Shown here: positions 45,701 to 60,300 of the stretch, piece by piece
How positions within the stretch are numbered: the first letter of the stretch is position 1
How the letters are laid out: every line of letters starts with the position of its first letter
Source of the DNA: Diphasiastrum complanatum
Lineage: Eukaryota > Streptophyta > Lycopodiopsida > Lycopodiales > Lycopodiaceae
DNA length: 64,000 bases
Direction: 5' to 3'
NCBI GenBank assembly: GCA_029204225.1
Contig: CM055100.1
Span: forward strand, 9,252,713 to 9,316,712
The notes under the pieces: generated by a model
Databases searched by the model: none
What the model was told of the DNA's origin: nothing
What the model saw: the letters and a program-made list of their open reading frames with translations, nothing else
Translations under genes and position numbers: made by a program

Positions 45701-48700
45701 GGACCTTCAGCTGGAGGGTTATTCAGATTCTGATTGGGTAGGTGATAGAGACGATCGGAGATCGACGACATGCTATTGTTTCAGCCTAGGTTCAGGGGCT
45801 ATATCATGGTGCAGCAACAAGCAGCCTACTATTGCTCTATCATCTACCAAAGCTGAGTACAGGGTGACTACGAGGTCCGTCTGTGAAGCCTTTTGGTTAT
45901 GCCGTCTACTTGAGGATATGCAGATTGCTCAAGTAAGACCTACATTGTTACATTGTGATAACCAAAGTTGCATTATTATGCACGGACAAAGCACATAGAG
46001 GTGGGCCAACATTTCATACGAGAGAAAGTGCACAGTGAGGAGATCGAGCTAGTTTATCGTGACACCAACGACCAAATAGCTGATATTTTTACTAAACCAC
46101 TTAGTAAAGATAAGTTTGAAAAGTTCAGAACTTTGTTGGGTGTCAGTTTGAATAAAATTGCCATTAAGGGGGGGTGTTGAAAAGTAATGCCTATTTTACC
46201 CTTTTGGCTAAGCACTAGTTAAGTTGTAAGTTGTACATAACTCATGGGGCATGTTCTAATTAAATACATGAGACCCCCCTTTTGTAAGTTGAGTAAATTA
46301 GTGCAAGTGGCCCACTTGGCCAAGTAGCTCACTCCTATGGTTAACACCTAGAATTTCCATGCATGTAAAGGAGGTGCTTGCCTCACAAGGGATTTGGAGG
46401 ACCCACGCCCTCCTCTCTCTCTCTCTCTAGCAATTCATTTCTTCTTCTAACTTTTGGTGTTGTGAGGTGCTTATGCAATTCTCCTTGTATGTGATGTTTT
46501 CCATAGCTATGTTTCTCAAGCTTTCATAGTTGATCTAGTATTGAAGTTAAGATAATCCATAGCTGGGTCTTGCAAATCATCAAGTACATCACAGAAAGAT
46601 CATCATATCTTTGGCTATGGTTAACGATTTATCAAATAGTCTCGTCCATTAATACCCTTTAAGGAGCAAGAACCGCTACATCACAGAAAGATCATCATAT
46701 CTTTGGCTATGGTTAACGATTTATCAAATAGTCTCGTCCATTAATACCCTTTAAGGAGCAAGAACCGCTCTGCTGTCCTCATGTAATCAAAATAATGTCT
46801 ACCTTTTCTGATAGTGTAGGTAATCTAAGCAATAAGAGTGGTGTCAATGGACCCATACCCTTTAAGAGCAAAGTCCTACTGACTCGCACATATAATATGT
46901 TTGCAGATCAAGTATGCAATCAGCCTTTAAAGTTGTCATTGGAAAGAGAGTACTTCACAAGAACCCATATGATTTCCCCCCCCTATGACTGTAGACTTGC
47001 ATTACACGAGCCGTTATGCTTTTTGACCTTGGAGCGTATGCCTGATGCATTTGTATCTTCATGCTCAGCCCGAGCAGCCACATAATCGTCCATAGACCCT
47101 GCTGAATCTTCCATTTGCAGCAACCGTAATGTTGAGAGAGATCTACATAGATAGTGCAATTTCTTTAAGGTGTTCACTATGGTGAGCATTTCTTTATCAT
47201 GAATGCGTACATCATCTCATGGCATTTAAGCCTTATACTCACATGCAATCATACCTTCTATTGGCCTCAAAAGATGTCTCCACTCCATATTCACTAGCAT
47301 TTACCATTACTCGATGTTGCCTTGTAAGGAAAGTGGAAGTTGGGAAGCACTAGCATGAGCAGAATGTCTATATTATTCACAAAAATGAGAAAGAGAGTTG
47401 CTATAGTTTGATAACAACATTCTACAAAATGAACAATATGGCTTTATTTCTTGGAAACAACCCCAACATTCCTACAATGTGTTAAAGATAAACAACAAAT
47501 TTTGAAGATTGTTGGCAAAAGACTTGCTAGTGTATCTTCCACCATCAATAAGGTTGTCTCCTTACTTGATGGTGTAACCCTCTCATCCATGGTCATCAAG
47601 AGTCAAGACAGACCATAAGTAGATATTTGTAACATGTATACACCACAAAGGGGTTCAAAATAGGTGTAGGTACATCAATTATGAGATTAGTCATGTCAAC
47701 TTTAAGTGTAAGGGCTAGATGGATTATTTTCAATGTAATCATATTTCACGTTGTCGCATGACTATCCAATTATATTTAGCCACGGAATTAGACATAACTA
47801 CAATCATGGAGCCAGGAGGAAGTCCTCCTCTCGATGGAATTTTACTAGATCCTAAATGAGCTCTATTCTCACTATTTAAAATGAATCCCAAATTCATCTA
47901 GATGTTTTAGAAAGGGAAAAGTTTGATTCAAGCTCCTATCAACTGGTTTTTTATTGAGATGTTAAAGGCTAGATTGTTGGATATGATTGCTTAAAGTTGG
48001 CGCCAAACCTTGTCCCAATGTTGACAAGTCAAGTAGAGTAAATTGTATATATGTAACCTCTTATTTCTACTTCAAGAGGTTTGATTTTACACTCCTGTCT
48101 TGTTATTTGATGTTATTATCATCTCTTGGATGTGTTTAGATCCAAGATAGAGCAGATCTGTCGACCTTAGATCTCCCTTCTCGAGCTTTTTGGATACCTT
48201 GGTATGATGTCCCTATCTTTTGGGCTGATCCTCTACTAGCTTGGGGATTACGGATACCTTGGCATTCCTGGTTGCTGCTTGATCTTCTTTTGGTTCTTTG
48301 GTATTCCTGGCTGTTCCATATTGTTTGGTTTCTGATGACGCGGCCGAGATGTTCCCTTCGTCGCCATGATGTTGATCCTGAGCTGTTCCCTTTCTTATCA
48401 GCTGCCATTCACCAAGTTCGCCTTCACCATAATTGACGCTGCCGGCAGATTCAGTTTTTGATCCAGTGTGGGATGGTCGTCCTGTTGAGGAGGCCACATG
48501 GGAGCCTATTGATGTGTTTTATCATACACCATTATTGGCAGATCAGGCTCGAGCCCTCATGGCTTTAGTTCTTTCCTCTACTACAGATATCATTGTAGAT
48601 GTTCCCTCTACTTCATGATTCGGCTAGCTATGACTATTCTTTATTGTAGTATTTGCTTAGTACTTGCTTTACACAGTTATGATACTTTTGGGGTATCTTT

Positions 48701-49733
48701 TGTGACGACTTATGTCCTCTCCATCAATATTTCCATTAGTTCGTGATTTTTCAGTATTTAGCATGCTTACTTTATTATTTTAGATAGTCATTATGCTTGC
48801 TAGCCGGTGGAGGGCTTTGTTTTTCTGCAGGGGAGAGTTATGGACTTGGCTCATTACATTCGCCGCGTCCATTCTTTTATTGTTATTATGCATAAGCAGG
48901 CCTAAGGGCTCTTTTTATTCATATACTGGCCTTGGGCCCTATTTGGTTATATTTTTAGGACTTGGTCACATTGATTTGAAGTGGGGGTCCTCCTGTTAGG
49001 AGGGCGCACTATTTTCCCTCCAAATTCTTTTCCCTCCCTTTTTTGAATCCTCCATTTGATTTAGGGAGAGGGTGTAAGTAGGGCATCATTGTATTCCTTT
49101 ATTCAGTTTATGATGATTGCTCCTCTTTAGCCTCCTTAAGCATTCTCTTCCTGCTTTCTAGCTTAAGTCCTGCTTTCTAGCATAGCTAGTGAATCTTAGC
49201 TTGTAACTTCACCACAAATGGAATGAAGCTTACCACCATGGGGAAACTCATACACATTAGTGTTCCAGAATAAGACATGATACAATACATTCAGGACCTT
49301 TGTGGGTCTCTGACTTGGTACATATTTGTTATCAAGAGACTCATTAAACTGGGACCCTCCAGAGGACCTCATTTCTAACCCTATCAATAGGTTTGTAGAA
49401 TACTTCCATAAGGGTCCCAACTAGTATAAATGCAGCAATTTACAAGAGGTGCTCATTAAGTTTTTTCATGTGTGGTTCTTAGTTGGAGATCTGAATCGTC
49501 TCTCTCGACAGGTCAGGAGGTGCATGTTCTCTCTTGTGGACAGATAAGGCTGCTGCTGTATTCTCTCTCTAGCGGACAGGCAGCCACTACAGAGAGAACG
49601 CCGCTGCAGTATCACCACTATCTCTCTCTCTACTCACATTATTGCTATTTTTCATATCGATACCCTAAAAAACCCTAACCCTAAAAAACCCTAAATCTAA
49701 AAAAAATTGTGTCCCCCTCCACTCTCACGACGC

Positions 49734-49779
<46 letters not shown>

Positions 49780-52700
49780 GCTCTCTCTCACATCTCTCCC
49801 TCCGCTCTCACGACTCCTCGTCTATCTCTCTACTCTCTACCCCCTCTCTCTGTCTCTCTTCGCTAACTCACATATCTCCCTCTTACTCATCTCGTCCTCT
49901 CATTCGCGTCCTCGTGGTAGCGCGCGCTCTCTCTCTCTCTCTCTCTCTCATTCATGAATGAATCGCACACCTCACTCTCAATCGCTTGTTCCTGGCCAGA
50001 TTGCACACATCTGGCAATGTGACTCTCTTGGTATCTCTTTATCATCACTTGCGGAGGGTACATGTCACTATATTCGCTAGTTTATCTATACGCCCTATTT
50101 GTAGAGAGTTTGGGATGGGTAGCTCGGTGAAACCCCTCTACTATAGATCTTGCGTGGAGGTTGATTACCTATTCACCCTAGGTATTCAAATACAGCATAA
50201 TCACATGGATCGAGGTTTATATTGGGACAATTTAGACTCTCAAAGATTGAGAATGACAGCCATTTTATCTTTAGATGTCGAGCATGCGACAAGATTAGAG
50301 GGAAACTATCGCTTATACCGATATACACCCATGACACTTCATTCTCTGATTATATATGAGGATCCACGTTGCATAGCCTCGATGATAGAAGAGATGATGA
50401 TCCTGAGATGAGACTTATTTGAGGGCCGGACCTTAACACACCACTAGATGAGTATCATAGAGTTCTTTACTAGATGTAGGCAGAAATCTATAGAGGATAT
50501 AGAGGAAGATCGGAGGATGAGATAGATACTTTAGTGAGTGAGAGACATTGCGCCAGATGTCAGTGCATTAGATCCAGATGTTTTTGGTTTGAGGTAGAGC
50601 AGGTGATAGATGTAGTAGCATGAACAAAGACAACATAGACCTTGTGCTTAGTCTCATTACAAACATTAAGCTTGTCAACAGAAATCCAGAGATGAGGACA
50701 CAACCATCACATCTATCACATACCTTTTCAGGAGGATTGATAGATAGAGACGTGAGAGTTATTATCTAGTTATTCTATGCTCCTATAGTTACGACACACT
50801 TGAGATGTACTTACTCAGTCTTTTGTACCTATGGCTACCGACAAGATATTAATGAAGCTCTCTCTCTCTCTCTCTTCACGATATGGAACTTTCGCACTTT
50901 TTGTTAACACGAGGATGGTAAAAGCCTCTTATCTTTAAAAGGCAGGTCAATGATCATACAACCAAGTTGCTGTCAGCTTGTAGCATTCTTATATCTACTC
51001 TTGTCCTATGTTTGTGGCAAATTAAGCTGGTCTTTATTGTTTCGTGGGTTAGATGCAGGATTTTTCTGTGTGCATGACCTTTTCCATTTTCAAAAGCTTT
51101 AGCTCAATAAGGAAGTAATTCTGCAAGAACTGTTTCCTTCCTCTTTTCCATAGCTCTATTGTTGAAAACGTTTCGGATGACAATGTCATAATTCTGAGCT
51201 TCTGTCAAGTAGTGTGTATCTTATCCCCTTGAAGTAGTGAGAATGCAAGCTCTTTTCTCTTTTTGTCCAAGTTGTAAATTTGGACACTTTTCAACTATGT
51301 TTACATAAAGCTTGGCTCATTGCTATCTTTTGGCAGGTTTGGGATCTTTCTAATGGCCAATGTTTGCAAACACTTCATGGACACTCAAATGTGGTCATGA
51401 GCTTACTATGCTGGGAGCAGTTTCTACTATCTTGTTCATTAGATGGCTTCATCAAAGTATGCAAAACTGTTCCATTAGAATTTCACTCATCTTCAATTTG
51501 ATTCATATTAGATGTACAAACCTTATGGCATTCTCATAATCTACATCAGTATATGTGTCTTGATATCGACTTGATGCTTGTAGGTCTGGCAAGCAAATGC
51601 AAGTGGTACCTTAGAGGTTGCATATACCTTTCCAGAAGATTCTGAAGCTGCTGGTAGTTTAGATGTAAGTTGGCCTTTACTGATTTCAGCCTTACTTGGT
51701 GAGGTTGCATCAACATTCATTTCTAGTTTTGCATGCTTCTTAGTATGATGTTAATATCAATGTTAGTATGGTTCATGGTTAAAATACTTGAATTTTAGAC
51801 GAAGCATTGCAATCAGGTTTTGCAATCGCATGCCTTTTAAAGGCTTCATTTGTTACAAATTTATCATGCCCTGATACCAAGATGAAACATCTGTAACACC
51901 ATAATAGATCGAAACAATTAACCCAATGTAACTACATAAAAAGGGTAACTAGACAATGTATGCAATCATATTAGCGATAAATGGATGTTAACGTCCAAAA
52001 TGCACCACAGAACACAACTCTGCCCACTGATACCAAGTTGAAACATCTGTAACACCATAATAGATCCAAACAATTAACCCAACGTAACTACATAAAGAGG
52101 GTAACTAGACAATGTATGCTATCATATCAGCGATATCACATCTAAAATGCACCACTGAACACAACTCGCCCACACGCAAACGCGCACACGCACGCACGCA
52201 GCCACACACACGCACACATGCACACAATGAAATACTAAGCACGGTTTTAGACTAGAGGCAAGTCCTTTTGCCTGGCCCTTTGACTTGTCGTCCATTCTTT
52301 GAATTTTGGCAAGTGAGTTGACAGGCAATGGACCACCCCCCTTTCAGACTTGATTGGCAAGTGCCAAATGAAAGGCCGCGCCAGTTTGACGGGACCCTTA
52401 CAATTTGATTGGTCCACGTTGTGAAGTTGCCCTTGGCAACTCAATGTCCCTAGGCCCAAAACATGGGCTTGAGTAACCCCTATGTGGCATGATTCCCATG
52501 CCACCTCATCTGCCACATGGTGGCAACTCAAGGTAACTCTGATGAAAGTGGGGGAGACCCATTTGTCCTCCCTGGACCAATGGGAGGACTCCATTTTAAA
52601 TTTGGGACTTGCTAGGTAGTGTAGTGTGGAATTGCCGTAAGATACCATTGACCACTAGTATGAAACAAATAAACATAGACTTGCCGGTGAAGGGCAATTT

Positions 52701-54102
52701 AGACTAGATACTGTCCTATTCCTCTCTCTCCCAGTTTTATCCCATCTAGTATGGAGACTAATACTGCACTTCCCTTAACCCCACATATTGAAGCACCTCC
52801 ATCATCTTTTACAATACTTTTTTCACTCGGTGCATACATGATAAAGGTCTTCGGACTTCTGACCAGCCATTGGAAAGAGATGGATTTTCACTGACAAATA
52901 ATCCTATCAATTCAATGACACCTTCAGCAAACAGATTCTTCCATTGAAGAACTCAGGCAGGAAATTATAGCGTCAAAAAGCGAGAAATATAGGGAAACAC
53001 CTCATAGAGAGACGGTAAAATTTGTTTTGTTTAAGCTAAATGTTTAGTTGAAACAAAATAGTATGCTATTAAGTTTGAGTTCGGAGTTAGAATAGACATG
53101 AGTTTGAGTTTTGGATGTCTAGTTGACCTTGTAATGGCTGTGTTTTCTTGTACCATATATTCGTGGACTATTTCATAGTGGCTAGCTTTATTTTAGGTTT
53201 TTGTATTTGGTTGACGGCATTGTCCCGTCTAGTTATCATCATATTGAGATGTACTGTTTTGTCTTATATGGCTTTTGGCATGAAAAACTCTCTCTCTCTC
53301 TGGAATTGTCAGAATTGCAATTTCATCTCAATCCATCATGACATACTTAAAGGAGAGTGTGGGCTTTATGTGGCTGCCTTATGCCCTACTACCTTTAGTC
53401 GCTTCAACTGAGGATTGGCCTGGTGAACCGAGAAATAGATTTCTAATGTAATCCCTGTGTTCTTACCGCTTTTACGTGCTTTTCTCATGTATGCAAGTTT
53501 CCCTTCTTTGTGCATGCACACACACGCACACACACATACCTATGGATTTCATACACGTCTGCATGTATGTCGTGTAAAGCTTGTGCTCATCATATTTCAT
53601 ATATGTGTGTGAGTGTGGGGCTCCTACCCCCCAAAAAAACAAGAACAACATTGTGGTATACCACAAAGGCCTTGGTGCGTTGGTGAGTTGTTCCCTATAT
53701 GTTAACATAGCTAAATATTTTACCAGTATATTGAGTAATTTCATGAGTTTGATGAAATGTTGATCATGAATCTGTTGAGAAGATCTTTTAGATTTTTTAG
53801 TGAACCTAGTATCATAGTTCATATCATAGTTGCACTGCGTTTCTGAAACGCGTTTTGGAAATATGGAATTTTTTTTTAGAAACGTTTTTTTTTAATTCTT
53901 TTTTTTTTGGTTTTTTTTTGTGCAATATGGGTATCAGGTGAAAGCTCTAATTAAGAGCAAAATTACTATGTATTTTGCCAAATGTTTCGGGTGCAGGATG
54001 ATCTAGTTTAGGTGCATTAACTCCCAGGTGCATTAATAAAAAAACATGATGCCCCAAAATTCTCCCTCCTCTTTCTCTCTCTCTCTCTCTCTCGCTCTCT
54101 CA

Positions 54103-54140
<38 letters not shown>

Positions 54141-54284
54141 ATCTCTCTCAGATCCAACAAACTAAACAAAAATGCTGAATCATGCTAAACAAAAACCATG
54201 CTAAGTGTTCTGAACCAATCACCATACTGCATCGTCTTGAACCGTACTGAAGCATTTTTCAACCATATGGAATCGTTTTCAACC

Positions 54285-54339
<55 letters not shown>

Positions 54340-57300
54340 GGACAATATTGAATCGTTACACTGCTGTGAATAGGATCATCGAAATATATAATATCGGGCC
54401 ACATGGCACCAAAATGGAGTACAATGATGTTCCATGAACATAATGAAAACTACACAACTAAGGCTCGTCAGAGTCATGGTAGGAACCATCATCTGAATCT
54501 GTGCCTGACTGCAGATCCCAAGGGTCTGTAGATGAATTAGAACCGGAGGGAGCCATATGTCGTGGTGTGGCCCTGGCTCTGCCGTGTGCTCTGGCTCTCT
54601 GCTGCGTGCTCTGGCTCTGGATCCTCCCCCTGCCTCTACCTCTGCCTCTGCCTCTCTCCCCTCCTGTGCCCCCCCTCTGCCTGCCCCCACCCCTGTGTCT
54701 ACCCCTGCGTGTCTGTGTGTCAGGTGGCTGTGATCCAACGCCCTGGGATGGCCCTACCCATTGTGATGATGCCTGGCCGACGGCTGCCTGTGATGCTCCA
54801 CTCCTGTCTACAAAAAGCGAACTCAGCCCCCCCCCCCCCTCCCAGAACCTCTAGGTCTCCCCCTAGGCCTACGTGTAGGAATGGCTGGCTCCTCCTCTGT
54901 CTCCGCATCAGGGTCCACCAGCAAGTAAGCCAGGTCATCCCCCTGTGCCTTCGCCCCCATCTCCTCATCCTCCTCCGTATCCCCCTCAACCCACTCCTCC
55001 GCCTGATAGTCAGCCCCAAGCTCCTCTCCACCTTCCAAGCCCTCATCATCCCCCTCCTCAGCCCTAGCCCTTGTTAGAAAACCGACTTGATCATACAAGT
55101 TATCCAAGACAAGATTCCTATTGTTGTTAGACAATAGTCATACACATGAGAGAGAACAACAACGATGAAGAGATGTACTCCAACTATGTCCCATTACAAA
55201 TGAAGTAGGGCGCCAGCCTACATATATACTTTCTCTAAACTATGTGCAAGGTAAAAAGCAAAAAGCAAATAGCAAAAGACAAAAAGCTAATTGCTATAAT
55301 TACTACCTATATTGGGTAAACACCCAAGATGAGTTTCTAAGTGATAAAAGCAAATCCTATTCTAGTAGTAGTGCGCCCACCTACATGCATGACTAAAAAA
55401 CGAATTTACTATAAATAGTAATGACCTTAAAATATGACTTATTATAAATAGAAATTGCCCCTATAATAGCACGCAGGCATGGCCAAACTATCACTAATTA
55501 ATCCTAAATGATAACATAAGGGGTACTAAAGTAAACATTAACTCTAACACTCCCCCTTATTGTTTACATTGTCTAGAACTATGCATAACAAAAGTATGCA
55601 TGTATCTTCCATGAAGCCCATGTAATGAAGATCCTCAATCCTGATGTAGAATTCATGATCAACTCTGATTTCAATGTCTTCATTACTTGATGTAGAACTT
55701 TCTTCGTATGATGATGTAGAATTTCCTTTGAATGTCGATCCTTTTCGTATGAACCTGCTTCATATGACTTCTCAATGTCTTGCTTTGGTCTTCATGTCTC
55801 TTTAGTGTATATGTGTGACTACCATGAGTTCAACATATCACCCGATTCCTTGACTTCCTTTGAATCAAAGAACTTTGACTCCCCCTGAATCAAATAATGT
55901 AGACATGATAACTTTTGCCTTAACCTTGAGAAGTTTGCTTGAAGATTGACTCCCTTGGTCTCTTTGAAGATCTTTCAAGCTACCACAAATGTAACGATCT
56001 CCCCAACATTCATAAAGAAAAAATAATCCTCTTTGTTTACAGTAACACCATCATGATAACCATAAGTAGGAAATAGATCTACAAATGTCAACATCAAATC
56101 TCATACATCAACACCTACTTTAGAAACCTGTTCATAAGTAGTTGGCTCCACTTGTGTCGATTCCTTGAATTAAACCCATTTCGATTCTCCTGGTACTCTC
56201 ATAAGTTACCACTTGTGATGAACTTGATGGACTTTGGTTGAGCTACTCCCCTACTCCCCCTGGATGTAGACTTCATGTTTGCATTCCAACCACTCTCTCC
56301 AAATAGAATAGAATATCATCTTTGAACCAAACCAAATATGCAAGTAAAAGAGCATCCCCAATAGAAAGATAAATGTATACAATACTTCCTCACACAAAGT
56401 AACTGATACTCTCCTTCAAATACTTTCTCACACAAAGTACTTTACATGATCTTTTCCATGGAATCTCCTACCTCTATCTCACACACAAAGTCACTTGCAC
56501 CAAACAACTTTTCAACCTAGAAAGCATTTCATCTTGATATCTATTTATTCTGACACTTTGTCATATGCAAATTTGGTGTACATCCATCTTTAATCATGTT
56601 GTTTTTCTTGAAGCTAAACAACAACCCGTATTGTTGATTTTCAATGGCTAATCAACAGCCTTGGCTTCCCAATCTTATAACAAAATCTACCACATGACAG
56701 AACTTGAACTTGGATAGATTCTAGAACCTTTCTCCAACTCAAAATAGAATTGATCTCACTTGGTACCACCACATGAACAATCAACTATGACTTGGATGGT
56801 ATCCAGGAATTACATGACAACCACAACAAGCAATCACTTCGATTACTCATAAATCTGAAGTGATACTGGTTCAGATAGACAAGAAAGTTTCTACAACATT
56901 ACCAAGTTAATATGAATTGAATAGAAACCAAACCGATACAACGTAGAATGTTGACCACATAGCTTGCCACACCTGTCAATTGTAACAACGAACTTATATT
57001 TTGCCACCATGATAGAAACTGTGAAAACATCCTCTTGAATATCGATTTATCTACATAGACTCATAGTCTATACTTCTCATGCAACTTCCTTTTAAGAGTT
57101 TGCACCTTTGTCGATTCCAACCTCGACAAAACTTTGTCAATCTTAGAACGTGTAAAGTTGACCTTCATTCAGTATGCTTGTTGGTAGTCGCTTCTGCAGC
57201 TTCGGCAACACCATGATCACCGATTGTCTTTTGTTTCATGTAGACTTTCCTTTCCCTGTGAGTTAACCCTTCCATTTTGTGACGAACCTTGTTCTGATTA

Positions 57301-60300
57301 CTCTTGTGAATCCCTTCTTCACCTTGCAACTGATTGCAAACAACTCCTAGTCATATTGCCGATCCTTACTCCTGAGATCTCCTTCAGCATGCATCAAGGT
57401 TCTTTCCCTTCTTAAACCTCAGTGATCTCCTACTACAAGACACAACCATTTTATCCTAGCAATCTGTGTATGTCCATGCTTCCTTGCATGTAATTGTCCT
57501 CAACTTCCATGTGATTGCCTTGCTGAACTTTCACTTGCATGCAAAAAGCTCCAACTGTAACTCAATCTTCATGCTGACCCAAGGATCTACACATGTACAT
57601 GCTTCCTTGCATGTGTAATAATTGCTTCCAACAGTAATTGGCAATCTACAATGATCTACCAATAGTGTTCTGACCAGTAGTCACCTGTCTCCTACATGTA
57701 TCGATGGCTCTTCAACACTAGCAATTCCTGGCTTGCATCTTCTATCTTGCTCCAACTAGTGAACGATTTTACAGTTCCAGCAAACTGATTTAGATCAACG
57801 AATCAGATAGCAATAATGAATAGGTTCTGACTCAGATCAGCAAATTGATTTACAATTAATCAGACAATAATCAACATGCAAATAGCCAGTGAACACTCTG
57901 CAGCCAACAAACAACCATGTATTGATCTGATTCCAGCGAGTCAGACTTGTCTTCCAGTGATCTGACCTGCTGTCTTCCAGCGATCTAACCTATCTTTCAG
58001 TGATCTAACCTGCTGTCTTCCAACAATTTGATCTGACTTTCAGCGATCTGACCCGCTGTTTTTCAGGAAACAGCCAGCGAAGAACTCTCCTAATCCAGAA
58101 TTCAGGTCCAGCGAACAGCCTTCAAACACTTTGCAGTCCAACGAGCTGTCTTAGCTCTCCTCCAATGAACAGTTCCTTGTGAATTTCCAACAATCTGTCC
58201 TCTAGCAACCTGAACCTGCAAATAACACAAACTTCCGAATACAATCTCTTCCTGAGATCTGAGGCATACTTTGTAGTCTCCTCCACGTAGCTCAGCTCTT
58301 TTCCTTGTACATCAGAAGCTGCCACCGTTGTAGTTGAAGATCAAACTTGAAAGCTGGCTAGGGACACCACCTGCACCTGTTTTTCTCCTTGAAGATGATG
58401 GCCAAATCAATCCCTTGTGAATTGATTCCGTTCGTTGGAGTACTTCCTTGCTCTCTCGAATCTTGAACCACGCTCTGATACCATGTTAGAAAACCGACTT
58501 GATCATACAAGTAACCCAAGACAAGATTCCTATTGTTGTTAGACAATAGTCATACACATGAGAGAGAACAACAATGATGAAGAGATGTCCTCCAACTATG
58601 TCCCATTACAAATGAAGTAGGGTGCTAGCCTACATATATACTTTCTCTAAACTATGTGTAAGGTAAAAAGCAAAAAGCAAATAGCAAAAGACAAAAAGCT
58701 AATTGCTATAATTACTACCTATATTGGGTAAACACCCAAGATGAGTTTCTAAGTGATAAAAGCAAATCCTATTCTAGTAGTAGTGCGCCCACCTGCATGC
58801 ATGACTAAAAAACGAATTTACTATAAATAGTACTGACCCTAAAATATGACTTACTATAAATAGTAATGGCCCCTATAATAGCACGCAGGCATGGCCAAAC
58901 TATCACTAATTAATCCTAAATGATAATATTAGGGTTACTAAAGTAAACAGTAACTCTAACAGCCCTCTGCCTGTCTGCCCTCCTCGAACGCCGTAGAGCC
59001 CGTGCGTCAGCCTGCGCCTGTCTATATAACTCTCTATAGATCTCATCATCCATCTCCTCCTGCGTGGGCGGTGCCCGAGGAGCAGCAGCTGCCGAATCCA
59101 CCAAGCAAGTGTCAGGGTCCACTTGCAACCAAAAACAATACATTGTTGTCAGCAATTCATTGCATAATTCAAAAGCAATTCAGTTTGTCAAAGCATAGCA
59201 AGAAACAGGGGGTGATGATGTGACTCACTTCGAGCATCTGTCCCCCTCCTTGTGTGCGCCTCAGCATACGGCCGTTGGTGTTCACAAACACCAACCGCCT
59301 ACACTGCTCGATGAACAACCTGTTCCTCTTCTGCGTGTGATACAAGGCCCAGGTGCTCCAATTTCGCTCGCAAGCTCCTGCTGAACAGTCCTGTGCTAGG
59401 ACTCTCTCGGCCAGTCGTCGCAGGTCACCTGTGCCGCGCCCATGGTAGCCCCACCATGAAACAGGCCTCATCATATCCTCCCTCCACCGACTTTGCTCTC
59501 CATCAAAAGGAAACTGGTAGCGCTCAAAGATCAACAGTTGGTATGCAATGTTAGTGAGCATCGGACCTGTTGGCAGAAGAAAAAACATGGCTCGTGTAAG
59601 TCCTCTTGAATTCACACACTAGCAATGAGCACACTACAGTCACTACTGCAGTACTTAGCCTACCAAGCAATTTATCACACGTACCTGGTCCAGGCCATAC
59701 GCGCTCAGTGTACTCCACCCATCCCCGGTGCAGCTCCCGATCGTCCCGATCCCGAGTCTCGCGCCACAAGGGGTGCAATATGTGGGCTACGGCGTGGATG
59801 GGTCGGTGGTAGTAGTCCCATCTGGCCTCCCAGATACGTGAGATCTCGCGCCTCCTGCAGTAGGCAAATCACAACAATCATGTAACCATAGTTGCCATAG
59901 CATAAAAGAAACGAATCAGACTTGAGTGAGAAACAACAAACTAGACACTAAAGAGTCATACATGTGCTCGACCAAGGCTGACGTCTGAAGTCCCTCGCTG
60001 ATGCGATCCATGAACTCGTAAATGAGGCCGAGAGTGCACCCCTCAAGGTCTACCAGGCGCAACACTCTGAAAATGGGTAGAAGGACCCCAATAATCTCCT
60101 CAGCATCTGTATAGAACTGCTCACCGAACACAGTGGACCGGAAAAACGCCGCATGTGGGACGTCCATGAACTCTCGGAAGGACTCGCTGGAAACCATCCA
60201 CCGCACTGCGTCCTTCACTAATACTAATCGCTCTAGCACCAAAAAGTAAAAGGCAAAGCGTGTGGGTGCTGGGTTCTTCAGGTTCAGGTGCGAGAGGGTG

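Larger units (their letters stand above)
41017..46582 (+). mobile_element. Full-length Ty1/copia retrotransposon in ZFWD intron 5
   Basis: A complete element with 403- and 408-bp LTRs (TGTTGA..ATCA), a primer-binding site, a polypurine tract and 5-bp target duplications (AGTAC). The pol order gag, zinc knuckle, protease, integrase, RT, RNase H is that of Ty1/copia. It is on the same strand as the host gene. Coding is broken by stops at about 42281, 42591, 44231, 44577-44582 and 45405, by frameshifts near 41900 and 42895, and by a 918-bp insertion. By eye the LTRs differ at about 11 positions (near 2.7 percent) plus small indels, so the insertion is old but not ancient. Confidence 0.95.
55072..58961 (-). 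mobile_element. 3.9 kb LTR retrotransposon without recognisable genes
   Basis: Two near-identical LTRs (55072-55549, 478 bp; 58485-58961, 477 bp), starting TGTTAGAAAACCGAC and ending TAACTCTAACA. Target duplications GCCCT are at 55067-55071 and 58962-58966. The minus-strand primer-binding site TGGTATCAGAGC (58484-58473) and polypurine tract (AATAAGGGGGAG, about 55561-55550) set its orientation. The 2.9 kb interior shows no gag or pol motif in any frame that I read. It is therefore a non-autonomous element (LARD-like), presumably moved by a copia-type partner with the same primer. It interrupts the acidic-tail exon of hAT copy B. Confidence 0.93.

Noticed and set aside
54501-55077. Leu/Pro/Cys-rich frames on the plus strand
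   Set aside because: They are antisense to the Gly/Arg-rich tail of hAT copy B.
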